The translations under genes and the position numbers were made by a program. A stretch of 64,000 nt of DNA, taken from the NCBI GenBank assembly GCA_947492235.1, contig CANLLZ010000001.1, forward strand, positions 310,001-374,000. Reading direction: 5' to 3'. Positions within the stretch are counted from its first letter, which is position 1, and each line of letters opens with the position of its first letter. This stretch comes from an uncultured Altererythrobacter sp. Lineage in GTDB: Bacteria; Pseudomonadota; Alphaproteobacteria; Sphingomonadales; Sphingomonadaceae. A model generated the notes under the pieces. It did no database searches, had not been told where the DNA came from, and saw nothing but the letters and a program-made list of their open reading frames with translations. This document shows positions 27,504-36,269 of the stretch, piece after piece.

Positions 27504-29285
27504 ATGAGTATCAATATCGGCCCCGCGACTAGCGACCAGCTTCGCCCCCGGATCACCGTCATCGGTGTCGGCGGAGCGGGCGGCAACGCCATCGGCAATA
27601 TGATCGAGAACGGCATCGAAGGTGTCGATTTCGTCGTTGCCAACACCGATGCTCAGGCGCTGAACAACTCGGCGGCGGAGGCGCGGGTGCAGCTCGGGCC
27701 GGAAATTACCGGCGGGCTGGGCGCAGGCTCGCGTCCCGAGGTCGGCAAGGCGGCTGCTGAAGAAACCGCGCAGGAAATCGAAGACCTGCTCGACGGGGTA
27801 AACATGTGCTTCATCGCCGCAGGTATGGGCGGGGGCACCGGCACCGGTGCAGCGCCGGTCATTGCGGAAGCCGCGCGTAACAAGGGCGTGCTGACCGTCG
27901 GCGTAGTGACCAAGCCGTTCCTGTTCGAAGGCACGCGCCGGATGCGCGCTGCCGAGGCGGGCATCGAGGAACTGCAGAAGCATGTCGATACGCTGATCGT
28001 CATTCCCAACCAGAACCTGTTCCTGATCGCGAAGGCCGACACGACTTTCAAACAGGCATTCCAGCTGGCCGACGAAGTGCTGCAGCAAGGCGTGCGTTCG
28101 ATCACCGATCTGATGGTCATGCCGGGCCTCATCAATCTCGACTTTGCCGACGTGAAGTCGGTGATGGAGGAAATGGGCAAGGCGATGATGGGCACCGGCG
28201 AGGGCGAGGGCGAGAACCGCGCTCTCGAGGCCGCCGAACGCGCCATTGCCAATCCGCTGCTCGACGGGGTCAGCATGACCGGCGCAAAGGGCGTGATCAT
28301 CTCGATCATCGGCGGCGACGATATGAAGTTGCTCGAAGTGGACGAGGCCGCGAACCATATCCGCGAGCTGGTCGACGAGGAAGCGAACATCATCTGGGGT
28401 TCGGCATTCAACCCCGATCTGGACGGCAAGATCCGCGTTTCGGTGGTGGCCACCGGTATCGAGGGCAGCGAAGGCAGCTCTGCCGGCGCCAATCGCTCCA
28501 TGTCCTTGGGATCGGGACAGGCGCCGCGCCGCCCGGTTCTCGACCTGCCGGATGACGAGCCGGAAGACGAGGACGATTTCGAAGAGGCAGGCGACACCGC
28601 CTCCAGCGCTCCCACCGGCATGGCGGCTCTCGGTCTCAGCGCGGCGTCGGCTGGCTCTGACGACGATGAGAGCGATGAAGATTTCGACGACGAGGATGTC
28701 GACGGGATCGTCGATCCTCTCGCCGGGCTGCGCGGTGCGCAGGAAGACGATACGGCGGAAGATACCGGGCTGACCGATCCTGCCGACGATGCGGCCTTCG
28801 GAGCGAGCGAGGATGACGGGTTCGGCGATAGCGACAAACCGCTCGATCTCGGCGATGCGGACAATTGGGACAATGTCGGCGACAATGCGGCAGCCGATGA
28901 CGAACCGCTCGATCTGGGCGGGTCCGAGGCGCCAGCGGAAACCGGCGATTCCGGTGACAGCGGGTCCGGCGGTGACGAGCTCTTGCTCAATGCTGACCGG
29001 CTGGCCAGTGAAGACCAACCCGTTCAGGGCGGACGCCGGCGGCAATTGCTCGCAGGCGGTGCGGATGCAGAGGCGAAGGCCGGGGGCGACTCAGATAGCG
29101 CGTCCGAAGCGGCTGCTCCGGCTGCTCCGGCGAAGAAAGACGGCGACGGCGGCAGTACGCTGTTCGAGCGGATGGCCAATCTGTCCCGCGGCAGTTCAGC
29201 CAAAGACGACGATGACGAGGACGACGACGATGATGGCGGCTCGCTCAGCATCCCGCGCTTCCTCGGGCGTCAGAACAACCAGTAA
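27504..29285 (+). CDS. ftsZ: Cell division GTPase FtsZ with long acidic linker
   Basis: A 593-residue tubulin homologue that forms the Z ring. The GTPase core (about 15-320) starts with [18 protein letters not shown], has the signature [14 protein letters not shown] (near 107-120), the T7-loop [11 protein letters not shown] and ends near VVATGIEG. A linker of about 260 residues follows, very acidic and rich in D, E, G and S, ending in ten consecutive acidic residues (29205-29234), then the conserved C-terminal peptide [13 protein letters not shown] that binds FtsA. Linkers of this size are a known alphaproteobacterial trait. Confidence 0.97.
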   Translation: MSINIGPATSDQLRPRITVIGVGGAGGNAIGNMIENGIEGVDFVVANTDAQALNNSAAEARVQLGPEITGGLGAGSRPEVGKAAAEETAQEIEDLLDGVNMCFIAAGMGGGTGTGAAPVIAEAARNKGVLTVGVVTKPFLFEGTRRMRAAEAGIEELQKHVDTLIVIPNQNLFLIAKADTTFKQAFQLADEVLQQGVRSITDLMVMPGLINLDFADVKSVMEEMGKAMMGTGEGEGENRALEAAERAIANPLLDGVSMTGAKGVIISIIGGDDMKLLEVDEAANHIRELVDEEANIIWGSAFNPDLDGKIRVSVVATGIEGSEGSSAGANRSMSLGSGQAPRRPVLDLPDDEPEDEDDFEEAGDTASSAPTGMAALGLSAASAGSDDDESDEDFDDEDVDGIVDPLAGLRGAQEDDTAEDTGLTDPADDAAFGASEDDGFGDSDKPLDLGDADNWDNVGDNAAADDEPLDLGGSEAPAETGDSGDSGSGGDELLLNADRLASEDQPVQGGRRRQLLAGGADAEAKAGGDSDSASEAAAPAAPAKKDGDGGSTLFERMANLSRGSSAKDDDDEDDDDDGGSLSIPRFLGRQNNQ

Positions 29286-29368
29286 CGCCGCGCTGGCGTA
29301 AGGCTGGGCCAACAGGGCTTCCTTCTCCGCTCCATGGGGATTAGTGCAAGGTTCAGGGCGCGCCCTTC

Positions 29369-31585
29369 ATGGGTGTGACCGCACATATTATGCGATCATC
29401 GAACCACACCCTCTTGCTGATCGGTGCTGCCATGCTGGGCGGCCTGATTGCTGTGCCCGGCGCTCCCGCTTCGGCGCAGGGGCGTGCGGTCGTGCAACCT
29501 CTCCCGCCCGCCGCGACGAACGAGCTCAATCGGGCGCTGCGCAGGCTGGCGAGCAATCCGCGTGATGTCGATGCGCTTATTCTGGCGGGCAATGCCTCGC
29601 TGGAGCTGGACGATGTGGATGCGGCCATTGGCTTTTTCGGCCGGGCCGAGGAGCTTTCGCCCAACAATCCGCGCGTCAAATCCGGCACGGCAGCCGCCTA
29701 TGTCCGCGTGCGGCGCCCGGTAGAGGCCCTGCGCCTGTTTGCCGAAGCGGAACGCGCCGGTGTGCGCCCGACGGCGGTGGCTGGCGACAAGGGGCTGGCG
29801 CACGATCTGGTGGGCAACAATCTCGACGCGCAATTTGCCTATCGCCAATCGCTGGCCTTTGAAGACGACAGCGAAATCCGTCGCCGCATGGCACTGAGTT
29901 ACGCGATCTCGGGTGATAGCGAGGGGTTCGAATCGACGCTGCTGCCGCTTCTGGAGCAGCGCGACTTTGCCGCCTATCGCACCCGCGCATTCGGCCTCGC
30001 CATTCTGGGCAAGCCGGACGAAGCGGTTGCGATTGCCGATGCCGTAATGCCCGCAGAGATGGCCGACCGGCTGGAGCCGTATTTGCGCTATATGCGGCGC
30101 CTGACCCCTGCACAGCAGGCGGCGGCGGCAAATCTGGGTATCTTCCCGCGTGCCTCTGCCATTGGCCGCGACGATCCGCGCATCGCCGCCGCCCGCAGCG
30201 CAGGGTCTGCGCCGACAATTGCCGGGGTGGATGCGGGGCTCGCGCCATCGGGCCAGCCGCTGGGGCAGGCTGCTGGAAGTTCTGCCGGGACTGCGGGTGC
30301 GGACGAAGCGGGGTCTTCCTCGTCGGGCGCTTTGACAGAGGCGCAGCGCAGCGCGTTGCTGGCGCAGCGGCGGCAACGCGGCCAATTGCGTCGCGGTCGC
30401 CCGGAAGAGCGCCGGGTCCGGGTCGCGCAGACGCAGCCTGCCGAGGCGGCAACACAGCAAGTTGCGCCAACTTCGGCGGTCACCGCTCCGGCCTCCACTG
30501 TTACCCCTGCGGCGCGAACAGAGCGCGGCGAGCTTCCTGCGCTTGCCCAAGCCGATGTGCCTACCGTTGTTCCTGAGAGCACGCCCGCGACCGAACTGCC
30601 GCCTGCATCCGGTACCGCCGTGCAGATAGCGCAGGCCGCGCCTCTCAGCCAAAGCGCGGTGGCCGACGAACCAGCACAAGGGCTGGCTGAGCAAGCTGCC
30701 GAACCGGTGACACAAGTGGCCGTGGCCCCTTCGAGCGTGGTGCCGGAACCGGCTCTGCCAGCGGTCGCGGATGAGGCGGTTGCAGCGGCAACCACCATCG
30801 CGGGCGCCGCTCCAGCGGCTGCCAATCAGGACGAGTCCGTAACTGTCGCGGCGCTGGACCCCGCCAGCCTGCCAACCGGGTCTGTTGCAGCGCCAGCGCC
30901 CGGCTTCGATTTGGGTGACATCGCCACTTCGCAAACCAGTCCGGCCATCACGTCGGCGGCGAGCACCGCATCAGCGATTCCAGCAACCGACCGGGTGGCC
31001 AGCGCCGGCAGCGCCCCGTCCGAAGCGCTGGCTGAAGCTACGCAGATCGCCTCCGCCGGGTCCGCTAGTGCTGCTTCTGCTTCTGCCTCCGCCGCCCCTG
31101 AAACAGCAGTCCCGATTGCGACCGAGGTGGCCTCTGCACCGGAAGCAGCCCCCACGCCGAGTGTCTCGCAGGCATTTGCCGACCTGATGGCTTTGCCGGA
31201 CACCAGCGCCGTGACCCCTCCGTCAAACGCGGTCGATATCACCGCCATCGAGATCCCGCGCGAGGAAGAGGCGGCGCCCGAGGAAGAAGCGCCCGAACCC
31301 GCCGTGCCCGCCAATGCCAGCCGCATCTGGGTGCAGATCGCCACCGGGCGCGACCGGTCGGCCTTGCGGTTCGACTGGCGCAGATTTGCGCGCCAGGCGC
31401 CCGATGTGCTTGACGACAATGGCCCGTTCGTCGCGTCATGGGGCGACACCAACCGCCTGCTCGCCGGGCCTTACGAGAATCGTACCGCAGCCAACACAGC
31501 CGTCAGCGCACTGGCCGAGGCCGGTATCGGCGCATTTCGCTTCACCAGCGCGGACGGGCAGGAAATCGAAGAGCTGGGCCGCTAG
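29369..31585 (+). CDS. Exported TPR protein with Pro/Ala-rich linker and C-terminal SPOR domain
   Basis: A 738-residue envelope protein. A signal peptide (MRSSNHTLLLIGAAMLGGLIAVPGAPASAQG) is followed by tetratricopeptide-like helices (about 45-250, e.g. DVDALILAGNASLELDDVDAAIGFFGRAEELSPNN split over two repeats), a low-complexity region of about 380 residues rich in Ala, Pro, Val, Thr and Ser, and a C-terminal SPOR-like domain (WVQIATGRDR ... LAGPYENRTAANTAVSAL). SPOR domains bind denuded septal glycan, so a role at the division site is likely, in line with its place behind ftsZ. The start may instead be ATG 29390; an AGGGCGCGCCCT palindrome lies just upstream of 29369. Confidence 0.8.
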   Translation: MGVTAHIMRSSNHTLLLIGAAMLGGLIAVPGAPASAQGRAVVQPLPPAATNELNRALRRLASNPRDVDALILAGNASLELDDVDAAIGFFGRAEELSPNNPRVKSGTAAAYVRVRRPVEALRLFAEAERAGVRPTAVAGDKGLAHDLVGNNLDAQFAYRQSLAFEDDSEIRRRMALSYAISGDSEGFESTLLPLLEQRDFAAYRTRAFGLAILGKPDEAVAIADAVMPAEMADRLEPYLRYMRRLTPAQQAAAANLGIFPRASAIGRDDPRIAAARSAGSAPTIAGVDAGLAPSGQPLGQAAGSSAGTAGADEAGSSSSGALTEAQRSALLAQRRQRGQLRRGRPEERRVRVAQTQPAEAATQQVAPTSAVTAPASTVTPAARTERGELPALAQADVPTVVPESTPATELPPASGTAVQIAQAAPLSQSAVADEPAQGLAEQAAEPVTQVAVAPSSVVPEPALPAVADEAVAAATTIAGAAPAAANQDESVTVAALDPASLPTGSVAAPAPGFDLGDIATSQTSPAITSAASTASAIPATDRVASAGSAPSEALAEATQIASAGSASAASASASAAPETAVPIATEVASAPEAAPTPSVSQAFADLMALPDTSAVTPPSNAVDITAIEIPREEEAAPEEEAPEPAVPANASRIWVQIATGRDRSALRFDWRRFARQAPDVLDDNGPFVASWGDTNRLLAGPYENRTAANTAVSALAEAGIGAFRFTSADGQEIEELGR

Positions 31586-31765
31586 CAGGCCGGAATTTGT
31601 TCGATTTACGGCGACGCCAAACGTTCGCTGACCCGTTTTCCCCCAATCCTTATCCCCACGGTTTGAACAGGCGAAATCCGTTCTCCCCAGAAGTGGCGGG
31701 GGGTCCCGCTTGCGCTTGCGAGCGGGCACGGTGCATCTGACGGACATGACCGGACTACCCACCCG

Positions 31766-32269
31766 ATGAGCGCAATGGAACCGATGAACCCGGCGCTGGA
31801 AAGCCCTCCGGTCGAGATGCTGGCAGCGCTGTTCGATGCGCGCGGCTGGCTGGCGGAGCAGGTCAGCGAGCAGGAGCTGACCGGCGAGATTCAGGGCAGC
31901 TGGGCGAAGTATCAGCTGCGCTGCATCTGGCGCGGGGAAGACAATGTTCTGCAGGTGATCTGCCTGCCCGATATCCGCGTGTCCGATGCCAAGCGCGCGC
32001 CTGCGCTGGAATTGCTGGCGCGGGTCAACGAGCAGATGTGGTTGGGGCATTTCGATATCTGGTCCACTGGCGGCATGCTGGTTTATCGCCACGGCGCGCT
32101 GCTGGGCGATGATGGCCTGCTCAGCCTCAGCCAGGCGCAGGCCGTGGTCGAAACCGCGATCGAGGAATGCGACCGGTTCTACCCCGCCTTCCAGTTTGTC
32201 CTGTGGGGCGACAAGGAGCCCGGCGCGGCGCTGGAAGCCGCGATGGTCGATGCCGCCGGAGAGGCTTGA
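31766..32269 (+). CDS. YbjN domain-containing protein
   Basis: A 167-residue soluble protein matching the YbjN family: an N-terminal helix PPVEMLAALFDARGWLAEQ, strand-rich WAKYQLRCIWRGEDNVLQVICLPD, then LLARVNEQMWLGHFDIWSTGGMLVYRH and a C-terminal helix pair with CDRFYPAFQFVLWG. The fold resembles type III secretion chaperones; biochemical function is unknown, and E. coli YbjN has been linked to stress and motility control. It lies 32 bases upstream of proC and is probably co-transcribed with it. The preceding 180-base spacer contains a stem CCCGCTTGC/GCGAGCGGG but no clear promoter. Confidence 0.82.
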   Translation: MSAMEPMNPALESPPVEMLAALFDARGWLAEQVSEQELTGEIQGSWAKYQLRCIWRGEDNVLQVICLPDIRVSDAKRAPALELLARVNEQMWLGHFDIWSTGGMLVYRHGALLGDDGLLSLSQAQAVVETAIEECDRFYPAFQFVLWGDKEPGAALEAAMVDAAGEA

Positions 32270-32300
32270 AGCCGGCGACGCCGCAGGGCTAGGTGGCGCA

Positions 32301-33116
32301 ATGACCGGGACAACATTCGAGAAAATTCTGATTTGCGGCTTCGGCACCATGACTGGGGCGATGGTGGAAGGCTGGCTGCGCGCAGGTATTCCGGCAGAGC
32401 GATTCACGGTCTACCACCCGCGTGGCAAGGCTGTGCCCGAAGGCGTGGCGCTGGTGACCGAGTGGCCCGCACAGCCGTTCGATGCCGTTCTGCTGGGCGT
32501 GAAACCGCATATGCTCGATGATGTTGCGCCGGGCCTTCAGGCCTCGGTCGGCCCCCAGACCGCGATCCTGTCTGTTCTTGCCGGGGTCGAACTCGCCAGC
32601 CTGCGCGCGCGTTTTCCGGGCGCGGGCGGTGTGGTTCGCTTCATGCCCAATCTTGCCTGCGCGCTGGGCAAATCGCCTAATGGCCTGATTACCAAAGGTC
32701 TGGACGCAAACGGCATGGCCAAGGTCACCGCGCTGGCAGAGGCGCTGGGCAGCGCCGAATGGCTGGAGGATGAAGCGCAATTCGACCTCGTCACCGCACT
32801 GGCGGGATCGGGGCCGGGCTTTACCTATCGCTTCATCGACGCGCTGGCGGCAGCGGCGACGGGGCTGGGCCTGCCGCAGGATCAGGCGGAGCGGCTGGCG
32901 CTGCAAATGGTCGAAGGCGCAGGCGCTCTGGCGGCACAGTCTGAGCACACACCGGGCGAACTGGCGCAGCGCGTCGCGAGCCCCGGCGGGATGACGCAGA
33001 AAGGGCTGGATGTGCTCGATCAGGATGGCGCGCTGGTGGACCTTTTGACAAAGACTCTGCGCGCAGCGCGTGATCGCGGGCAGGAAATGGCTGAAAACGC
33101 ACGCAAACAGGGTTAA
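32301..33116 (+). CDS. proC: Pyrroline-5-carboxylate reductase
   Basis: A 271-residue enzyme for the last step of proline synthesis, NAD(P)H-dependent. The dinucleotide loop is ICGFGTMTGAMVEGWL, followed by LLGVKPHMLDDV, VVRFMPNLACALG and the C-terminal family block DLVTALAGSGPGFTYRFIDALAAA ... VASPGGMTQKGLDVLD (usually PGGTT). AGGTGG lies about 6 bases before the ATG at 32301. Together with proB at 36.3 kb two of the three proline genes are in the window; proA is not. Confidence 0.93.
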   Translation: MTGTTFEKILICGFGTMTGAMVEGWLRAGIPAERFTVYHPRGKAVPEGVALVTEWPAQPFDAVLLGVKPHMLDDVAPGLQASVGPQTAILSVLAGVELASLRARFPGAGGVVRFMPNLACALGKSPNGLITKGLDANGMAKVTALAEALGSAEWLEDEAQFDLVTALAGSGPGFTYRFIDALAAAATGLGLPQDQAERLALQMVEGAGALAAQSEHTPGELAQRVASPGGMTQKGLDVLDQDGALVDLLTKTLRAARDRGQEMAENARKQG

Positions 33117-33147
33117 TCGGGGGGCAGGGAATGCCTTCCGATTTCCC

Positions 33148-33176
33148 TTGAAAATCGCCTGCTTTATCCCGATATT
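33148..33176 (+). promoter_or_regulatory. Candidate sigma-70 promoter of the Bax-inhibitor-like gene
   Basis: TTGAAA (33148-33153) and GATATT (33171-33176) are separated by 17 bases in a locally A/T-rich segment, 65 bases before the ATG of the gene at 33242. Match to TTGACA/TATAAT is 5/6 and 4/6. Confidence 0.45.
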
Positions 33177-33241
33177 ACACCTGATCCGGCGGCTATCTTG
33201 CGTGTCCGGAATGCAATCTCTTACGAGGAGTTTGAATCGAA

Positions 33242-33985
33242 ATGGCAAATTGGAACGACCCCCGGCAGTCGCAGACGGGCTTCGGCTCTGTGCCGCGCGC
33301 AGGAGGCGACGTTGCATCGCGCACGACCTTCGACGCAGGCCTGCGCAGCTATATGCTGTCGATCTATAACTATATGTGCTCGGGCGTGCTGCTGACGGGC
33401 ATCGTCGCGCTGATGACCGCGCAGTCCGGTCTGGCCTACACCTTCGCGAGCGGTCCGCTGATGTGGATCGTGGCGCTGTCGCCGCTGGCGATCGTGTTCG
33501 CGATGAGCTTCGGCATGCAGAAGTTCAGCAAAACAACGCTTCAGGCAATGTATTGGGGCTTTGCCTTCCTGATGGGCCTGTCGCTGTCCACGATCTTCCT
33601 CGTCTACACCGGCGGCTCCATCGCGACGACGTTCTTCGCAACCGCTGGCGCATTCGCCGGGCTCAGCCTGTTTGGCTACACCACGAAGAAGGACCTGTCG
33701 GCATTCGGCCGGTTCCTGATCATGGGTGTGGTCGGCCTGATCATCGCGATGGTCCTGAACATCTTTATCGGCTCCAGCACGCTGGATCTGGCGATCAGCG
33801 CCATCGGCGTCCTGATCTTCGCCGGACTGACGGCCTATGACACGCAGAAGCTCAAGAATATGTACGAGCAGGTGCGTGGCACGCCGATGCAGAGCAAGGT
33901 CGTGATCATGGGGGCGCTGAACCTCTATCTCGACTTCATCAACATGTTCCTGTTCCTGCTGCGCTTCATGGGCAGCCGCGAATAG
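33242..33985 (+). CDS. Bax inhibitor-1 / YccA family membrane protein
   Basis: A 247-residue protein with seven predicted membrane segments and the family features: YMLSIYNYMCSGVLLTGIVAL at the start, FGMQKFSKTTLQAMYWGFAFLMGLSLS, and the C-terminal DTQKLKNMYEQ-x-ALNLYLDFINMFLFLLRFMG. The conserved aspartates of the putative di-aspartyl pH sensor (D in TAYDTQK and in LYLDF) are present. Bacterial members such as YetJ act as pH-dependent calcium leak channels. GAGGAG lies 11 bases before the ATG. It is framed by a promoter candidate and a strong terminator, so it is likely a single-gene transcript. Confidence 0.9.
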   Translation: MANWNDPRQSQTGFGSVPRAGGDVASRTTFDAGLRSYMLSIYNYMCSGVLLTGIVALMTAQSGLAYTFASGPLMWIVALSPLAIVFAMSFGMQKFSKTTLQAMYWGFAFLMGLSLSTIFLVYTGGSIATTFFATAGAFAGLSLFGYTTKKDLSAFGRFLIMGVVGLIIAMVLNIFIGSSTLDLAISAIGVLIFAGLTAYDTQKLKNMYEQVRGTPMQSKVVIMGALNLYLDFINMFLFLLRFMGSRE

Positions 33986-34025
33986 AGACAACCGCAAACG
34001 GTCGCTCTGGCGACTCGCTTTACCG

Positions 34026-34063
34026 TGCCCGGGGTGCTTCGCTGCACCTCGGGCATTTTCTTT
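34026..34063 (+). terminator. Rho-independent terminator after the Bax-inhibitor-like gene
   Basis: TGCCCGGGGTGC (34026-34037), loop TTCGCT, GCACCTCGGGCA (34044-34055) forms a 12-bp stem with one G-T pair, followed by TTTTCTTT. This is the best intrinsic terminator in the window. Confidence 0.88.
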
Positions 34064-34127
34064 GCCCGATAAGCGGGTTAAGGCGTTCGGCCCTGCGCAA
34101 GGTTGCCTCCTGTAACGCTTGCTGTGA

Positions 34128-35027
34128 ATGATAAAGAAAGTCGCACATATGGCTGGCGCTTCACGCTCCCCGATCCGCATTCTTACCGTCGCGGCCTCCG
34201 TCGCTGCACTGGCCGCCTGCGCGACGCCGCCGCCCCCTCCGCCGCCACCGCCACCGCCGCCGGAAGTTCAGGCAGTGCCCTATCGCCCGCTTCCGCCCAG
34301 CGGCGCGGCCTATGTCATGAACATCCCGCGCAAGGACGCGTTCGGCGTGCGCCAGACGGTGAATGCCAATCTGACCTCCGACGAGACGATCTGGCACGTC
34401 CGGTCCGGCTGGAACGTGGCCGCGCTGAACTGCACCGCGCCCCAATATCAGCCGATCCTCGATGGCTATGGCTCCTATATCAGCGGCAATAAGAGCGCGC
34501 TGTCGGCTGTGAATGCGCGGCTTGAGCAGGTCTATCGCGACAGGGCCGGGGCACGCCGTGCCGGTATCCAGCTGCGCGAGACGCAGTTCACATCGGTCTA
34601 TAACTATTTCGCCCTGCCGCCCGCGCGCAGCCAGTTCTGCCGCACCATGCTGCAAATTGCACAGGAGACGCAGCTGAACCCGGTGACTGATATCGGCATG
34701 TTCTCCGCCGGCGCGCTGCCCCGTATGGAGGCGGCGTTCGAGAGCTTCTTCACGGCTTATGAGCAATATGAGCGCGATTCTGCGGCATGGGATGCAGCCT
34801 ATGGCGCGCAATACGGGGCCTCGCAGCCGGGCTATGTCGCCGTGCAGCGCGCGCTGATGACGATGGTGCCCGATGCGACCAGCGGCATCGATACGCTGGC
34901 CGTACCGCCGTCTGCGGCGGGCGCGGTGCCCGACCCGGATAGCGGAGCGAGCATTCCTGTCATTCAAGTCGATGAAGGGTTCTCCTCCACCCCCGTGGTG
35001 GAGCCGGTGCCCGACGAAGGCGGCTAG
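34128..35027 (+). CDS. Predicted lipoprotein with 12-residue polyproline stretch, unknown function
   Basis: A 299-residue protein I do not recognise by family. The signal sequence ends in the lipobox LAAC (Cys31), followed at once by ATP and twelve consecutive prolines, then a domain rich in Tyr, Ala and Gln with helical stretches (YISGNKSALSAVNARLEQVYRDRAGARRAG; SFFTAYEQYERDSAAWDAAYGAQYG). Two cysteines (NCTAPQ and QFCRTM) may pair in the periplasm. A polyproline rod behind the lipid anchor would space the globular part from the membrane. Start ATG 34128 is used; ATG 34149 would still leave a good signal. It follows the terminator at 34026, so it has its own promoter. Confidence 0.65.
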   Translation: MIKKVAHMAGASRSPIRILTVAASVAALAACATPPPPPPPPPPPPEVQAVPYRPLPPSGAAYVMNIPRKDAFGVRQTVNANLTSDETIWHVRSGWNVAALNCTAPQYQPILDGYGSYISGNKSALSAVNARLEQVYRDRAGARRAGIQLRETQFTSVYNYFALPPARSQFCRTMLQIAQETQLNPVTDIGMFSAGALPRMEAAFESFFTAYEQYERDSAAWDAAYGAQYGASQPGYVAVQRALMTMVPDATSGIDTLAVPPSAAGAVPDPDSGASIPVIQVDEGFSSTPVVEPVPDEGG

Positions 35028-35085
35028 AAATCGACGTCCCTAGCAGGGTGGGTGAAATCATCCGCGCTTTCAGCTAATACCGGCA

Positions 35086-35166
35086 CGAGGTCGAAAGGCC
35101 TCGCAAGCACGACTGTGCGCCAGTAGGCGCATAGCGATAAAGGATAGCCCGATGCGCGGACGCGCA
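35086..35166 (+). ncRNA. Possible structured leader RNA upstream of obg (three tetraloop hairpins)
   Basis: Three consecutive small stem-loops lie in the 165-base gap before obg: CGAGGTC-GAAA-GGCCTCG (35086-35103, GNRA loop), TGCGCC-AGTA-GGCGCA (35116-35131) and TGCGC-GGAC-GCGCA (35153-35166). The region lacks a convincing coding frame and I could not match it to a known riboswitch or sRNA. Whether it is a leader, an sRNA or chance is unresolved. Confidence 0.3.
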
Positions 35167-35192
35167 CGCCGGCGTTTGAGGCCCAGTTAAAA

Positions 35193-36248
35193 ATGCACTT
35201 TCTCGACCAAGCCAAAATCCACCTGAAATCCGGCGCGGGTGGCCCTGGCGGGGTCAGCTTCCGGCGCGAGAAATATGTCGAGTTCGGCGGCCCTGATGGC
35301 GGCAATGGCGGCAAGGGCGGTGACATCGTGTTCGAGGCTGTGCAGGGCCTCAATACGCTGATCGACTTCCGCTATGCGCAGCATTTTAAGGCGGCGCGCG
35401 GCGGGCATGGCATGGGCCGTGACCGGTTCGGCAAAGGGGCCGACGATCTGGTCATCAAAGTGCCCGTGGGCACGCAGATCCTGTCCGAAGACCGCGAGGA
35501 AGTGCTCGCCGATTTCACCGAGGTCGGCCAGCGGATCGTGTTTCTGGAAGGCGGCATGGGCGGGCGCGGCAATGCGAGTTACAAAAGCAGCACCAATCGC
35601 GCCCCGCGTCAGCATCAGCCGGGCGAACCCGCGCAGGAAATGTCGGTCTGGCTGCGACTGAAACTGCTCGCTGATGTCGGCCTGCTGGGCTTGCCCAATG
35701 CGGGCAAATCGACCTTCATCAATGCCGTGTCCAACGCGAAGGCGAAGGTCGGCCATTATGCCTTCACCACATTGGTGCCGAAACTGGGTGTGGTCCATCA
35801 CAAGGGCCGCGAATTCGTGCTGGCCGATATTCCCGGCCTGATCGAGGGCGCAGCCGACGGGGCGGGCATTGGCGACCGCTTTCTGGGCCATATCGAGCGG
35901 TGCCGTGTGCTGATCCACCTGATCGATATTGCCGGAGAAGACCCGGCGCAGGCGATGAAGACGGTGGAGGAGGAGCTGGGCGCGTACGGAGAAGGTCTGG
36001 CGGACAAGCCGCGCATTGTAGCTCTCAACAAAGTCGATCTGGCCGATGCCGAATTGGCCCAAGGCTTTGCTGAAGAGCTTCTGGACGCGGGTGCGGACGA
36101 GGTGTTCGCGCTGTCGGGCGCGACCGGGCAGGGGATCGAGAAATTGCTCGACGCGGTGCTGGGCTATCTGCCTGACCGGACCGCCACTGAAACCAACGCC
36201 GCACCGGTCGATGACGAAGCCGGCGCGGCCGACTGGTCGCCGATCTAG
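35193..36248 (+). CDS. obgE: Obg family GTPase (CgtA)
   Basis: A 351-residue GTPase associated with 50S ribosome assembly and stress response. The N-terminal glycine-rich Obg fold (residues 1-158) begins MHFLDQAKIHLKSGAGGPGG; the G domain has GLPNAGKSTFINAVS (G1), FTTLVP (G2), DIPGLIEGA (G3) and LNKVDL (G4), ending with SGATGQGIEKLLDAV. The short acidic tail replaces the long C-terminal domain of E. coli ObgE. GAGG lies 11 bases upstream of the ATG. The usual neighbours rplU and rpmA are absent; proB follows after 21 bases. Confidence 0.95.
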   Translation: MHFLDQAKIHLKSGAGGPGGVSFRREKYVEFGGPDGGNGGKGGDIVFEAVQGLNTLIDFRYAQHFKAARGGHGMGRDRFGKGADDLVIKVPVGTQILSEDREEVLADFTEVGQRIVFLEGGMGGRGNASYKSSTNRAPRQHQPGEPAQEMSVWLRLKLLADVGLLGLPNAGKSTFINAVSNAKAKVGHYAFTTLVPKLGVVHHKGREFVLADIPGLIEGAADGAGIGDRFLGHIERCRVLIHLIDIAGEDPAQAMKTVEEELGAYGEGLADKPRIVALNKVDLADAELAQGFAEELLDAGADEVFALSGATGQGIEKLLDAVLGYLPDRTATETNAAPVDDEAGAADWSPI

Positions 36249-36269
36249 GGGCGCCGCGGTTCACCTCGC

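Noticed and set aside
29355..29366. AGGGCGCGCCCT palindrome before the SPOR protein start
   Set aside because: Perfect 12-bp palindrome, but short GC palindromes are expected by chance in DNA of this composition; no further support for an operator.
31700..31725. Stem CCCGCTTGC/GCGAGCGGG as terminator after the SPOR gene
   Set aside because: A 9-bp stem with one wobble is present but it is not followed by a U-tract, and it lies over 100 bases after the stop; too weak to list as a feature.
35040..35190. Possible tRNA or known riboswitch in the obg leader
   Set aside because: No cloverleaf or CCA-type acceptor can be drawn, and the loops do not match GEMM, SAM, preQ1 or SRP RNA cores that I know. 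Kept only as an unassigned structured region.
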